This document shows, piece by piece, positions 1-14,000 of a stretch of DNA of 64,000 nt (position 1 is its first letter; each line of letters starts with the position of its first letter). The notes below the pieces were generated by a model. It had not been told where the DNA came from. It did not search any database and saw nothing but the letters and a program-made list of their open reading frames with translations. The translations under genes were made by a program, and so were the position numbers. The stretch is from Warburgia ugandensis (Eukaryota > Streptophyta > Magnoliopsida > Canellales > Canellaceae): NCBI GenBank assembly GCA_035236585.1, contig CP141127.1:64337495-64401494 (forward strand), given 5' to 3'.

Positions 1-870
1 ACCACCCTATCTATAAGTAATGTATTTGTTGGGACAACCCCCACAAAGACTAGATCAAACTCTACAAACCTTTAGCAAAGATGCCAAGTAGAATGTACCT
101 AAAATGACCTCTAGGATTCAATGTCTTAAGTGTCATTGGTATGAATACATTGCATCTAACTATAATACCAAGGCACTTGTTATTCATGAGCAAGATTACC
201 TACATGAGGCCTAGGATAGTATAGACAATGAACTTAATCATGAGGACTTTAATCATTTAGATGAGACTGGTAGAGATGATCAAATCATGTAGGATGCATT
301 CGAACCACACCAAGCCATAAGATGACCATAGTGCGACGCACCTTGACACAACCTAAGGAGTCAAATGACTAGCATAGGACCACTATTTTTCATAGGTATA
401 GCCATTGTGGTGAAAAGGCTTTTAAGGTCATCATTGATAATGGTAGTTATATTTAACGTAGGCTCATCTTGCACCATAGATTGGTTAGACCTAAAGTCTA
501 TCCTACACCATTATCCCCATAGTGTCTTCTAGATTGATTCCACACCTATCCATGTTAAGCATCAATGCTTAGTTCCTATTCAGTTTGTTGAATGCAAGGA
601 AGATATATGGTGTGATGTGATCACTATGGATGTAGGATATATCATTTTGGGTAGACCTTGGCTCTATTATTTGGATGTTATTGTTCATAGGTTTTTTAGC
701 ATTTCCTCTCAGTTTCAAGGGTAGAAACATCCAACTCAAGACCTTATCACTTATGGCTACTCGTAAAGGCAAGATCCAAGATAATGAGAAGACTAGGGCT
801 TTATATATCATCCATCATAAGGACCTAGAATGCAAGTTTAAGAGTGATTCAGTCGCTTACGTTTGAGTGT
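1..870 (+). pseudogene. Decayed Ty3/gypsy gag-protease segment (host element, left part)
   Basis: Broken reading frames on the + strand resemble the end of gag and the aspartic protease of a plant Ty3/gypsy polyprotein. Around 421-444 the frame reads VIIDNGS, the position of the protease D-S/T-G active site; here it is D-N-G (436-444). At about 560-690 the frame reads a typical protease end (DVITMDVGYIILGRPW). Stops and frameshifts throughout show that it is dead. The element continues with RNase H and integrase at 2560-3455 and resumes at about 21.6 kb. Its 5' LTR would lie left of the window. The reverse transcriptase region is missing, and an inverted repeat copy lies in its place. Confidence 0.75.
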
Positions 871-924
871 CCTAAGCAATTTCTTCCGATAGTCCAACAG
901 AACACCCCCCAAAGGTTAGTTCCA

Positions 925-2440
925 TTCTTAGTATTCAAATTTTGATGTGTCGAAAGTTTTTCTTAGTTATTTTTAGTTCCTTAAAAAATGATTTCAAATT
1001 TAAAAATTTTATGAAAAGTTTCTTTACAAGAATGAGAATTCTAATTTATTGGCTATTCAATCTATCTTTTGGACTTTAATTTATTAATATATTTTTATAA
1101 AATTAGTTCAATATTTTATTTTTTCTAAAGTATTCTATGAAAAGTTAAACTCAAAATATCCACTACACATAATAGCCATAGATATATATCTATATATATA
1201 TATAGTTTAAGTTAAAGAGAAAATATAACTTAGGGATTTGAATATAAGTGAAGAATACTAACCCATGTGAGATTTAGAGCCATTCTTCCCTTTTGAGGAT
1301 TATACATAAATTCAAATTTTTCTTCAATAGAAAATAATTTCCTAGTTAGTCTCATTATTCTTTGTTTTGGTTAACTATTGAGAAAACATCCAATAGACTA
1401 TACCAATTATCTAAATTCATATGGAACCTAGGAAATCATAATGGCCATCCTTGGAAAAACCCAAAGCCTTTAACCTTCCTTACGTTATTTTCACTAATTA
1501 GACCTTTTTAGCTTTTAAAGTAATCCTTTTCTTTATGAACCTATTGATCATTACCCTTATTAACACCTTTAGTGTATCCGTTACTCAATTGTTTTGAAAA
1601 TATGTAGAGTTGGTTGGAGAAATATCTTAAGAAAAAGTATGAGAATACAAGTCAAGAGATGAACATAAGGGCTAAAAAGAGAAAAATAAAAAGAAAGGCC
1701 ATATTCGTAAAAGAAAAAAGAAGAAGAAGAAGAAGAAGAAGATAGCCAATGAAAAAGAAAATATTCACTCTTATGGGTAAAAAAGAAAGTCGTGAATACA
1801 TCTTTGGAAGACCTTTACATATTTTTCAAAACAATCTTTGTTTATCCTTATACCCATTCAAAAAATAACCATGTCCTAAGCCTATGTTTTATCCTAATAG
1901 AAGTCCTAACTTGATCTTAGTAGAAGTATGACTTGGATATGGTTATGAATGAGTAGAGAATTTGGTACAGTGTAAAATCCTTAATAGTTGATATCATTTC
2001 ATGAAATCATTATCATTTTTTTTCTAAATTATTGTTCTTCCATATGAAAATATGTAAGAAATTTGGACTTGATGAATATTAATCCACTTACATATTTATG
2101 AGAGTGTAGCCCATTTCTAAGCGACTTCTTTCTAAGTCTTAAATATAGTCTCTGAGATTTGAAGTGAAAACATACATTTGGATGGGAATTTAGTTTATAA
2201 TTCCTTAGACACTGGTAATTGTATATATAGTAGCTATATCACACACTCACATTCCAAGGTTTAATGAATTAATTGAAAATATTTATCATAGGATAGGATT
2301 TTGAACTATTGATCATTCTATTAGTGTGCTAAAGTTAGGAATTTAATAAATGCTAACTACAAGAAGATTCTCTGAGATACATAAAGGACTTTCATAAAAA
2401 TTTTGAAAATGTTTATGGTAACAATTCTGGAAACCCTTAC
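925..2440 (-). repeat. Inverted copy of the ~1.6-kb repeat found in tandem at 6.2-11.1 kb
   Basis: Read on the minus strand, this AT-rich stretch matches the unit repeated three times at 6205-11066. Shared landmarks in the same order are the segment beginning around 930-960 (complement of the unit end near 7796 and 11041), the TA run at 1185-1204, the block around 1340-1385 (complement of 8958-9000) and the block at 2385-2445 (complement of 6380-6440). The first part of the unit appears to be missing. It sits inside the gypsy pol region, between protease and RNase H remnants. No coding potential seen. Confidence 0.65.
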
Positions 2441-2559
2441 AAAATTACCTAATTTTTTAAAGTGTTTGAAGTTGAATGTGATGTATCGCATATAGGTATA
2501 AGTGGAATACTTAGTCATTACAAATAGCCTACTACATATTACAATGAAAAACTTAACAA

Positions 2560-3455
2560 GGTTAAACAAAAGTACTCCACTTATGACAAGGGGTTTTATG
2601 AGGTAGTATAGGCCTTACATAATTGGTTCCACTACTTACCACTAGAGGAGTTTCTTTTTATACTCCAAAGATGAGACACTCTATCACCTAGAATCCCAAA
2701 ATAAGTTGAACCATAGAGATGGTCATTAGGTTGAGTTCTTATAGGAATATGACTTTGTATCAAAGCATAATCAAGGGTCGACAACAAGGTGGTAGATGCA
2801 TTAAGTTGTATAGTTAGTTTGTTAACCACCTTTAGTGATCAGGTGCTAGGTTTTGAGTAGCTTAATGAGGAGTATGAGTCTTGTCCTAATAGTATAGTTT
2901 GTAAGAAGGATTACACCCTCTACTCATGATTTCTACCTATAGGATAGGTATTTGTTTCATGTGTGTAAGTTGTGAGTTCCATGGACATTTGTGAGAAACC
3001 TTTTGGTTTGAGAAGTTCACATGAGAGGTCAGTTTGGTCACTTTAGGCATAACAAAACTATTGAGGACATTGAGCATCGATTCTATTGGCTTTGATTAAA
3101 GAGAGATGTTGCTCAATTGGTGGGGCAATGTTGAATGTGCTAGCTAGCTAAGCATATGAATTAGAACATGGGTATCTATGCACCCCTACCCATCTCTGAG
3201 GGTCTTTGGCAGGATGTTAACATAGACTTCCTCTTAGGCTTTCCACGCGTAGTTAAGAAACATGATTCCATTTTTGTCATTGGAGATCATTTCAAACATC
3301 ACCCATTTTATTTTGTACCAAAAATTCTTATGCTTACAAAATTGTGGGGCTTTATTTTGATGAGATTGTTTAATTGTATGGCCTCCCCAAAACCATCGTG
3401 TCTAATAGAGATGTGTGCTTCATGAGTTACTTATGAAAGACCCTTTGGCAATGAT
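2560..3455 (+). pseudogene. Decayed Ty3/gypsy RNase H and integrase N-terminal part
   Basis: Frames at 2580-2800 resemble the end of gypsy RNase H (an ALHNWFHYL-like and a VDNKVVDALS-like stretch). From about 2990 the zinc-binding integrase N-terminus is followed by the catalytic core. At 3168-3325 the frame reads a clear core segment including DVNIDFLLGFPRVVKKHDSI, which carries the first catalytic Asp. Near 3405 a SNRDVCF stretch carries the second Asp. Similarity stops at about 3450, shortly after a KTLW-like motif, and the rest of integrase is found at about 21.65 kb. Several stops and frameshifts make it non-functional. Confidence 0.8.
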
Positions 3456-3489
3456 AGGTCTTGATTGAAATTGTTGTTATTTTAAACAT

Positions 3490-6215
3490 TACTTTCACAA
3501 GTGCATAGGTCTATTGATGTATATACTTAGCAAATAGAAGTCAATCCCACAAAGATTCTTAATTAACAAGAATCAAGTAAAACTTAAATTATTCTACTTT
3601 AACCTAGCCAACGATTTTAAAAAAACAAAGAACTAATAATAAAGTAGGTACACTAAAGGAGATAACTTAAGCATAAACATAAAACTATTTAGGAACTTGA
3701 AATAAAGAAATGGATTTCATTAAAATTAACCTTGCACAATGGAATTGACTACATAAAGATTGGAAATACAAAGCAAAGCAAATAAAGTAAACTTCCTAAT
3801 TATGGGCTTGAACTTCTGTTGTAGGAATCTCATGCTGAGTCACTCAACAATGGTCTCTACACTTTACTTAAATCCGACATAACTAAATTACTACCAAGCG
3901 TTCATCATCAATTTGATTCCTTCAACTTATTTAGGCACTGCATTTGTAGCCGACAAGCAAAGCAGGAATCACCCAACATGTCGTAGCCCAAAATAACAAC
4001 AAATCGTAATCCAAACCACCTTTTAGGAATGAGAATCTTATCTTCCATAGAAAGTGGCACCATGTTTTCTTTTCCTTTTCAAGTATTTTCAAAAACCAAA
4101 GAGAAAGATGAAATGAGTTGAAAATTTAGAAGAGAGTGCTAGAGAGGGGATGACTAAGGAAAATGGAAGGCTAAGATGTTGGTGTATTTAGCACTAGGAT
4201 GGTGGGATGGATGGCATGGACACAAGCAAAGGAAGGGACATGGAGGAAAAGTAGGATCTGAGAGATTGCATGGAAGAAAGTAAGGGAAGAAGGGGTATGG
4301 AATGGAGGATGGTTAGTGGATGGTGGAGAGGTAAGAGGAGAATGGAGAATGGATGGGAGAAATGAAAGATGTTCCCAGAGAGGGGTGCACACTACATCTT
4401 GAGGAGAGGGACTTTTGGAGAGAGGATCGCACCAAAGAGGGGTGCATGCACTCCTACTCTCTCTATCTCACACCTGACTCAACAACAAGAGAGAAAAGAA
4501 TAATAGGAAGATGGCTCTCACCTGTGTTTCCAGAATGTGTAGACGTTGAGGAGCTATAGGAAAGAGATTGAGAGTGATCACTCTCCCTCTATTTCTCCAA
4601 GATGCTTGCTTTAGGTTCTAGGAAAATCAAGAGAAACTTTCTTCTTCTTTTCACCTACTTCTATAGAGGAATCCCTAGGAAATGGATGATTAAAAGCATG
4701 TGGTGGCTAAGGAGATGAATGTGAGTGAAAGAGAGGAATCTTGAGATAAGAGAGATAGTGAAAGAGGGGACATGTGGAATGCATTAGATGGAAATTGCAT
4801 TAAATTTTGAGGATCATTGGAAGGAGATTTGGGCATGGGATTTAGATGAGGATATGAAGGTAAGATAGGCTAGAAGGAAAGAAATGAGATGGGGAAGGAT
4901 ATGAAGAAAGAATGAAGGGGATAAAGGGGAATGGAAATAGATAAGGGAGGATCACATGGAGTTGGGAAAGAATAGATAGGCTATATGGTTCCTTGAATGG
5001 TGGAGATGAGAGGATGAAGACCATGGCATTCTTTAGGAAGTTTCCTACAAGCTTTTTTCTCAAAAATCATGTGGAACTCCTTGGAAAATGATGCCTCCTT
5101 TTATATTTCTTATGTTGAACAAGTTGAATTCCTAAGAGTATAGTGTATGATGGTGGCTAGGGCTTTATGATTTTCTCCTCTTCATTCCTCTCCATTAGAT
5201 CACACTTCACCTTAGATTGAGTGACTGAGATTGCTTAAAATTTTCCTTGTCCTATAGCTCATTGCTTCTCATCCATTGGATTAAGCACACCCTAGAGGGA
5301 AAGGTTATGATTTTATTGAGGTTGTCTTATCCAAATATCCTTCTCTCCTTAATTTTCTCCCGACCCACCATTTTTATCTCCAATCAATAGGATGGGATGG
5401 GTGGAACACATTTTCCTTTAGGAGAATACATTTTCCTACTAAAATTAAGGTGGGCTACCAAATGAGAAAATCTCGACCAATGGGGTTAAGTTCTAGTCTT
5501 CTTCAAAGTCTTGATTCTGATTGGTCTATCCTTGTTTAATGAGTTCTCATTGGGTTCTTTAGGATAGCCATAAGTAAGGGTAGATCTTGGCCATTGAATG
5601 CTTCAAAAGTCTAAATGAATGTCAGTCATAAATTTTCCATAAATTATCTCTCCTATACACTTTTTCTTATAACATGCCTCCTTTATTTTCTCAAAAAAAA
5701 AATGTGGAATGGAGTGTGACTGACCACTTTGCATGGGAAAAATGTGTGGCTCTTTAGGTGGTCTCCTCTTAAAGTGCAATGAGAGAGAAAGTGAATAGAA
5801 GATGCTTCATGTGGGCACCGATCTCTAACTTATTTTGTTTCAAAAAATGATCATATATGTGTGTGTCCATTATATATGAACTTAGCTTCTCTTAAAAGCT
5901 CTCCAAAGTGGTGGAATGATCACATGCAGACATGGAAGTCTACCTCCCTCACTTTTGATAAAGGCACTCTCTTTGTTATGGATAAGGCCTAACAATGCTC
6001 TAGGGTTTCTAATAGTGCTGAATATTATAATGACACTTATATTGCATTTTGAACTTCCAAACTTCATGTTTGGCATGTGGACTCATGAATTCCTAAACAG
6101 TTATCTTTCTCTCTTTTAGGATTATAAGTGCCAAAAATATGCATTTTTCTCAGTTCTACCCTAATCTTGAAAATTATAAAATAATCCCTAGTTAGTGATA
6201 TTTCCTAAACTTACA
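3490..6215 (-). repeat. Left ~2.6-kb direct repeat, probable 3' LTR of the inserted element
   Basis: The sequence from about 3550 (a stretch with TTAACCTAGCCAACG near 3600) to about 6200 (AGTGATATTT) is matched in the same orientation by 15350-17814 plus 21469-21570, with many substitutions and small indels. Long purine-rich stretches (4160-5060) lie inside and generate spurious ORFs on both strands. The level of divergence by eye implies an old insertion. No gene seen. Confidence 0.65.
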
Positions 6216-9200
6216 TTTTGCTAGTCCTTGATCAAAACTACAAAAGAAAATAAAAAATTTTAAAAATCCTAACCAATTTTGTAGGTGTTGTCGTCTGCAT
6301 TTAGCATATTTAGAAAGCCTTTATACCCCTAGGTCACCCTTGGTGGATGAATTACAGTCTCATAAGAATTTCCAAGAATGACACCCATAAACATTTCAAA
6401 ACTTTTATAGAAGTCCTTTATTTATGTCAAAGAATTTTCTCTCATTCAGGTTTCATTAAACTCCTAATTATAGAATGCGAAAAATAAGCAAAAGGTCAAA
6501 AGAGTACCCACATGCTAAAGATATTCCATTATTTCATCTAACCTCAGAGTATGCGTGAATATAACCAATATATACATAATTATTGGTCTCCAAGTAAATT
6601 GTAACCTAAATTACTATTCATGAGTACACTTTGACATCAAATCTCACATGCCACTCAGAAAGAAGTCACTCAAATATGGGTAAACCTCTCTTTAATATGT
6701 GACTAGAATAATGTTCATCAAAGTCAAATTGTCAAATATTTCATACATAAGAACGATAACAAAGAAAACATCTGATAATGGTCTCATAAAAAGGATATCA
6801 ATTACTAAAGAATGTTACGCTCTACAAAATTCCCTACTCATTCATAACCATGGCCAAGCCCATACAATTCTTGAGTTCAAGGTAAGGCTTTTCACTAGGA
6901 TAAAACAAAGGCTAAGGAGAGGGTTATCAAAGAAAGTAGTATAAGGATAAACAAAGGTGTTTGGAAGAATACGTAAAAGTCTTTTACTAAATTATTCACA
7001 ATCTTCCTTTCATACTAGACTTTATTTGTAGCCATTTAAGTTCTTCTTCTTTTCAACCTTTTGATATTCATCTCGTGAGTTATATTGTTCATACTTTTTT
7101 ATCAAGATAATCCTTCAACCATCTCTACATATTTCTAAAACAATTGGGTAGTGGATATATTATAGGGTTAAATATGGGTACTGGTGAATTGGCTATCAAA
7201 GAAATGGCTTAATATAAAGGTTCAAGGATTTAAATAGTTAAAATAACTCAAGGAAGGCTAATGGCTCTGAATTTTAATAAAAAGAGGGCCTCTATAATTT
7301 TCTATGTTTCATATGACTTAAATATGTTCACAAACTCAAGAGATATATGGTGTAGTTTTTAATAAGATCTCTTAATAGCTAAACCAAGACAAGAATAATG
7401 AAATCAACTAGGAATTATATTTAGTGAAGAAAAATTAGAATTTATGTATAACCCTCTCAAAGAAAGAATGGCTCTAATCTCACATGGATTATAAGTCTCT
7501 AAAAATCTTCTTAAAGATCTATAAGTTATACTTTCTCTTCAACTTAAACTATATATATATATATATATGGCTAGTAATAATTATTTCCAAGTTTAATTTT
7601 CATGGAAAACTTTAAAAACAAATAAAATAATAAACTAATTGTATATAAATTTATTAATAAGCTAAAGTTCAAAGAAATATTGAATATTTAAAAAGTTTGA
7701 TATCATCCTTATAAAGGAACTTATCATAAAAATTTCAAAATTTTCTTTTTTCAAAATAAGGAAATCACTCAAAAAATAACTATAAAGACTTTGGACACAT
7801 CAAATTTCAGATACCCTATAGTATCACAAGAATTACATTTTGCTACTCTTCGAGTAAAACTACAAAAGTAAATAGAAAATCTAAAAAAATGCTAAACACT
7901 TTTGTAGGTACTACCATCTACATTTAGCATATGTAGAAAGCCTTTTAAAATCATAGGTTATTACCAGTGGACGAGTTATAGTGTTTTAAGGGTTTTCAGG
8001 AACGATACCCATTAACATTTCAAAACTTTTAAGAAAGTCCTTTATTTATCTCAATGAATTTTTTTTCATTTAGATTTCATTAACCTCCTAATGTTAGCAT
8101 GCTAAAAATGAACAAAAGATCAAAAGTCTACCCATATGCTAAAGATATTCCATTATTTCATCAAAATTTGGAGTATAAGTGTGTGACTAGCCAATATATA
8201 CATAATTATCAATCTCCAAGTAAATCATTACCTAACTTACCATCCATGAGTATGTTATTCCTTCAAATCTCATATGATATTTTTACCACTCAAAAAGAAG
8301 TCACTCAAATATGGGCAAATCTCTCTTCAATATGTCAATTGAATAATGTTCATCAAAGCTAAATTCTCTCATATTTTATATAAAAGAGTGATAACTTACA
8401 AAAAATCTGATAATGGTCTCTTGGAAAGAATATCCCTTGGGTGAAACAAAGCTTAGAATGGGATTAGCAAAGAAAGTGGTATAAGGGTGAACAAAGGTGT
8501 TTGCAAAGAATATATAAAGGTCTTCTAAAAAAGTATTCACAGTCTTCTTTTCATATGAGAACGAACATTCTTCTTTTCTTTGGCTATCTTTCTCTATTTT
8601 TCAATTTTTTGCTTGGCTTTATTTATAGCCTTTTTGAATCATTATTCTTTTCACCATTTTTTTGTTCATCTCTTGAATTGTATTGTTCATACTTTTTCTA
8701 AAGATAATGCTTCAACCATCCCTACATATTTCCATAACAGCCAATTAGTAGATATATTATATGGTTAAATATGGGTAATTGTGAATTGGATATCAATGAA
8801 AAGGCCTAATGTAAAGGCTCGAGGATCACACTAGCAAAATTAACTCAAGGAAGGGTCTAGGTTTTAACAAAAAGATGGTCTCTATCATTTCCTATGTTTC
8901 ATATGACTTAAGTATGTCTATAAACTCAAGAGATATATGAAATAGTTTTAATATGATCTCTTAATAGTTAACCAAGACAAGAATAATGAGAATACCTAGG
9001 AATTTATATCCATTGAAGAAAAATTAGAATATATATATAACCTTCTCTGGCTCTAATCTCATATTGGTTATAGGTTTCTACAAATCTTCTTCAAAATCTC
9101 TAAGTTATACTTTTTCTTCAACTTAAATTATATATATGGCTATTTGTGTAATAATAATTTTGAATTTAATGTTTATGAAAACTATAGAAAAAGGATAAAT

Positions 9201-11066
9201 TGATGAACTAATTTTATACGAATCTATAAATAAGCTAAATTTCAAAGATATACTAAATATTCAAAAAATCTTATTCCCATCCTTGTAAAGGAACTTATCA
9301 TAAATTTTTCAAAAAAAATTCTTTTAAAAAATAAATAAATGGCTCAAAAAATAACTAAAAAGAGATTGGACATGTCAACTTTAAAATACCCTACCCCATA
9401 CTTATATTTTGCTAATTGTGGAGCAAAACAACAAAAGAAAATAGAAAATATTTAAAAAATACAAACCACTTTCATAGGTGTTATAGTCTACATTTAGCTT
9501 ATATAGAAATCCTTTAAACCCCTAGGTTACTCCTAATGGACAAATTATATTCTCATAAGGGTTTCCATGAATGACACCATAAACATTTCAAAACTTTTAT
9601 CAAAGTCCTTTATTTCTCTCATATAATTTTCTCTCATTTAGCCTTCATTCAACTCCTAACTTTGAGATACTAAAATGAACAAAAGTTTGAAAAACTATCC
9701 ATATGACAAATATATTCCATTATTTCATCAAACCTCAGAGTGTAAGTGTGTAAATATAGACAGTATATACATAATTATTGATCTCCAAGTAAAATAAACC
9801 TAAATTACCATCCAAGAGTATGCTTTGACTTCAAATCTCACAAGATATTCTTGTCACTCAAAAAGAAGTCACATAGATATAAGTAAATCTCTCTTCAATA
9901 TGTAAGTAGAATAATGTTCATCAAAGCCAAATACTCACATATTTCATACAAAAGAACAATAACTTTGAAAAAAAAAACTATGATAATGGTCTCATGGAAA
10001 GGATATCAATTATTAAAGAATGCTACACTCTATGAAAAGTCCTACTCATTTATAACCACATCCAAGCCATACGATTCTTCAGATCAAGATTGGGCTTTTC
10101 ACAAGGATGTAACAAAGGCTTAAGATAGGGTTATCAAAGAAAGTTGTATAAGGGTAAAAAACTATGTTTGGAAGAATATGTAAAGGTCATCTATTAAAAT
10201 ATTCACAATCTTCTTTCATATGAGAGTGAACTTTCTTCTTTTCATTGGCTATCCTTCTTCACTTTTTCAATTTTCTTCTTGACTTTATTTATAGCCATTT
10301 TGAATTCTCCATTTTAGCCTTTTAATATTCATCTCTTGATTGTATTGTTCATATTTTTTCTCAAGATAATCATTCAACAATCTCTACATACTTCCAAAAC
10401 AAATTGGTAATGGATAAATTATTGTGTTAAATATGGGTGATTGTGAATTGGCTACCAAAAAAGCTTAATATAAAGGTTCAAAGTCTAACTAGTGGAACTA
10501 ACTCAAGGATGGCTAAACGCCTTGGGTTTTAAAAAAAGGATGGCCTCTATCATTTCTTAAGTTTCATATGACTTAAATATATTCATAAACTGAAGATATA
10601 TATGGTATAGTTTTTAATACGATTTCTTAATTTTTGACCAAGATAAGAATAATGAGATCAACTAAGAATTTATATCAGCAGACAAAAAATTGAAATTTAT
10701 GTATAACCCTCTCAAAGATAGAACGGCCCTAATCTCACATGGGTTATAAGTCTCTACAAATCTTCTTCAAGATCTCTAAGTTATACTTTCTCTCCAACTT
10801 AAAACTATATATAGCCATTTGTGTAATAATTATTCAAAGTTTAATTTTCATGAAAAACTTTAGAAACAGGATAAAATAATGAACAAATTATAGACAAATC
10901 TATTAATATGCTAAAGTTCAAAGATATACTATATTTTCAAAATTTTCATTTTTCATCCTTGTGAAGGAACTTATCATAGATTTTTAAAAAAGAATTTTAA
11001 GTAAATGAATGAATTAAAAAGTAAAGATAAAGACTTTGGACACATCAAATTTGAAATATCATACCC
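6205..11066. repeat. Three tandem copies of a ~1.6-kb AT-rich unit
   Basis: Unit boundaries are about 6205-7820, 7821-9396 and 9397-11066. Each unit opens with a TTTTGCTA motif followed by CAAAACTACAAAAG or a close variant (near 6217, 7848 and 9412). Each has a TTCATCAAACCTCAGAG-like block about 320 bases in, then a TA-rich spot, and ends with a CACATCAAATTT-like motif (7796, 9370, 11038). Copies differ by many substitutions and small indels. No ORF is shared, so the unit looks non-coding. The array sits between the left LTR and the gag-like ORF. That is the 3' UTR side if the element is minus-strand, a place where Tat-lineage (Ogre/Retand) elements are known to carry tandem repeats. Confidence 0.75.
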
Positions 11067-14000
11067 CCATACTGAAATCAAACATTGTCCCCAGTGTTTT
11101 AAAATAAAAGCATGGACAAATAAAGTAACTAAATGGAGAGATAAGGGTTAGAAAGATAGTGCCTACACACCAATGATGGTGCATGGATCTGTTGATGTGG
11201 ATATTATGATACAACAAATGTATAATGAAAGAAAATGCAAATGCAACTATATAGTACTGAAACTAGATTAACTAACTAAACACTAAAGGTGCACTAACCA
11301 TGAAGTACTTTATAGAATAATCTCTCCGTATTAGGATATCACATTAGTCGATATTCATAGGCCACTCAGTGATGTGTGGTGGTGACAGTATAATAGCATG
11401 GTAAAGTACTGTAAAGCAAAAAAATTTAGGACCAAGACAATGTGACTTGGCCCAGTTTATGTCAAATTGAGGAAAAATAATTCCACCATTAAAAAGTTGA
11501 TAATGTTCCTCCTTCCTTGTGTTGTCCTTATGACTAGGGTAAAGCTGGCTCAGCATCTCCCTAAATGGTTGTTCATTATCCTCTTGATGCAGATGAATAG
11601 TGGGGCTTAAACCCTCAATTACCTCTAATGTACACCTTAGAGCTGGTTAAACATAATTGGCTCTCCTTCTTATTCTATATTAAAATTAGAGGCATGAGTA
11701 ATAGGCAAGGTATTAAATGAACTAAAATTGTCATAATGTGCACTTTTAGGGATAGGCATTAAGTTCAAATGGAGTGCCTTTTCACAACATGGAATCTGAG
11801 GAAATGCAATGAGTCCTACTAAGGCCTTCTATTGAGAAGTGTCCATTAATGGGACAGTATCTAGGAAATCATTTACTTCATCAATAGAGTTGTCCATATC
11901 AGAATCAAAATTAAATGGATCAAGACATGCTTCGAGTAGATTATTGCTAACAAATGGAAGGGATGGTGTATTCACTGGAGTCTCTATCTCATAAGGATCT
12001 TTCTAGTCTTATATTATTTCTATCCCCGACTAAATGTTGATGGGAGTCTCATAATCCTCAACTTATTCTATTTCCTTTTCTCATTATATAAGGTCAGTAG
12101 ATATCTAACATTTGAAACTCTAACTTAGCAGTAGACTGTAAGTGGGCCTACATAGTTTTTTTTAATATCATTCTGGAACTCTAGAGTGTTCTAAAGAAAC
12201 AAATTAAAGATCTCTTCTAACGATTGTTCCCTCTATTATGGAAGGAAACAACTATTGTGGCTTAGGTTGCTATGGAAATGGGGCTCTAGAAAAAGGTTGA
12301 GTGGGAAGGATCCCAGATGGTCCTTCTTGAATATTCTGAGACCATGAGTAATCCGAATGCCTAGCCCATCCAAAATAGTAAGTCTTAGAATAAATAGAGG
12401 GTGTCAATAGGATCTACAAATCCATTAGTTGCATTCACTTACTCTGAAAAATATTCAATGTACATAGAGCTTGATAAGCACAAAGCAGTAGGATGTGTTG
12501 GACTGGAACATATAAAACAAATCTCATGTGGAGATTGCATAAATGACTCTCTTGCCAACATAAAAGAATCAAATTTATAAAACATATTATCCACTTTATC
12601 CACCCTGTCTGCCAATCTATCTAGTGTATTGGATAGATCATGAGAAGCCCGTATTACATATATATTGTTCATGTTCAAGGGGTTGTGGAGTAAAATAAAA
12701 TAGTATGAGAGTGGCTTTACTTCCACTACTTCATTCGCCATGTCTAATGTATGGTTAATTAAATCTACTTGATTATGTAATTGTTGCCTAACAATCTGTT
12801 TTATCTCCTCATCTAAAAGTACTAGATTTGGATTGAGAAATCTATAATTGTCCATGCACCAATGTATGGTGCAATAAACTCTAATTTATATACAACAAAA
12901 ATCAATTGTTGTATACAATGAAAGAGTTTTTTCTTCTTCTTCTTTTTTAAAGCTAGTATAGGAAAATCAAAACTAGAAAATGCAACCTAAATGCAAAATG
13001 ATGCACAAATAAATAAACAAAGGACACACAATAATCATAACCCTAAGCTGAAAGGTTTATTTTTCTTAAATTTATTTATGGCAGAGGTTATTAGATTATT
13101 ATTATCATAGGTAGCTCCTCCTCTCTTTTAGACTTGTCTTATTACTTACCAGTTAGATACTGAGCATAATCAACTACTTTACACTTTCCTCAATCAATCG
13201 TAGGCAACCTAAGTCATCAAGTGTGTTAATGGAGCTACTTGTTTAAATACCCATAGCTAATCAGGGGGACACTAGATTGATAGTAATTTGCCTCCTTCCA
13301 AGAGGGTCCTATGAGCTCATGGGCCATTATAAGTCTCTTCTAATTGATTTTAATTTAATTTGAAAAACTGGGTTGCATTAAGTGGTGATTAACCTAGGTG
13401 GGCCAAGACGTGGTGATGAAATCCACCCTTGATCTTGCAGGGTGATTTCCCTTACTAATCAATTTGTTATTCCCATGGTAGTTCGATCAATCATATATCA
13501 CCTTAAAGTAATAAATGTGCCCTATAATGTATGAAAACCAATAAATCTAATGCTACTACCAACATGCTACTTAATCAAGGGTTGGGGCCTCAACAAACTA
13601 AACACTATAACCTTGACAACCTATGTCCTTGGGTTATAGCTAAACTTAGGCTATCCTTGTTAAGCAAGTGCCAACTACTACAATAGTCCTAAATATTATG
13701 CAACATGTAAATAGATGATTGCAACTATATGCTTTTATTCTACCATCCACAATGTTAATAATGCAACCCTAAGCTAGGAATTGAAAAGGGATTAGAATAT
13801 CTCACAGTGAGGGCTTAGATTTAGTCTTTTCATACAAGGGTGCGTCCATGTACATACCACTTCCTCTAATAGGATAAGATGGCTCACACTTGACCTATAT
13901 TGTTACAACCCTTAATTGAATCAATCATGATTAAAATAAAGTACATCAATAGTCTCACTAGAATGCACCAAAAACAAATGTGACTATTCTAAGTCTTCCT

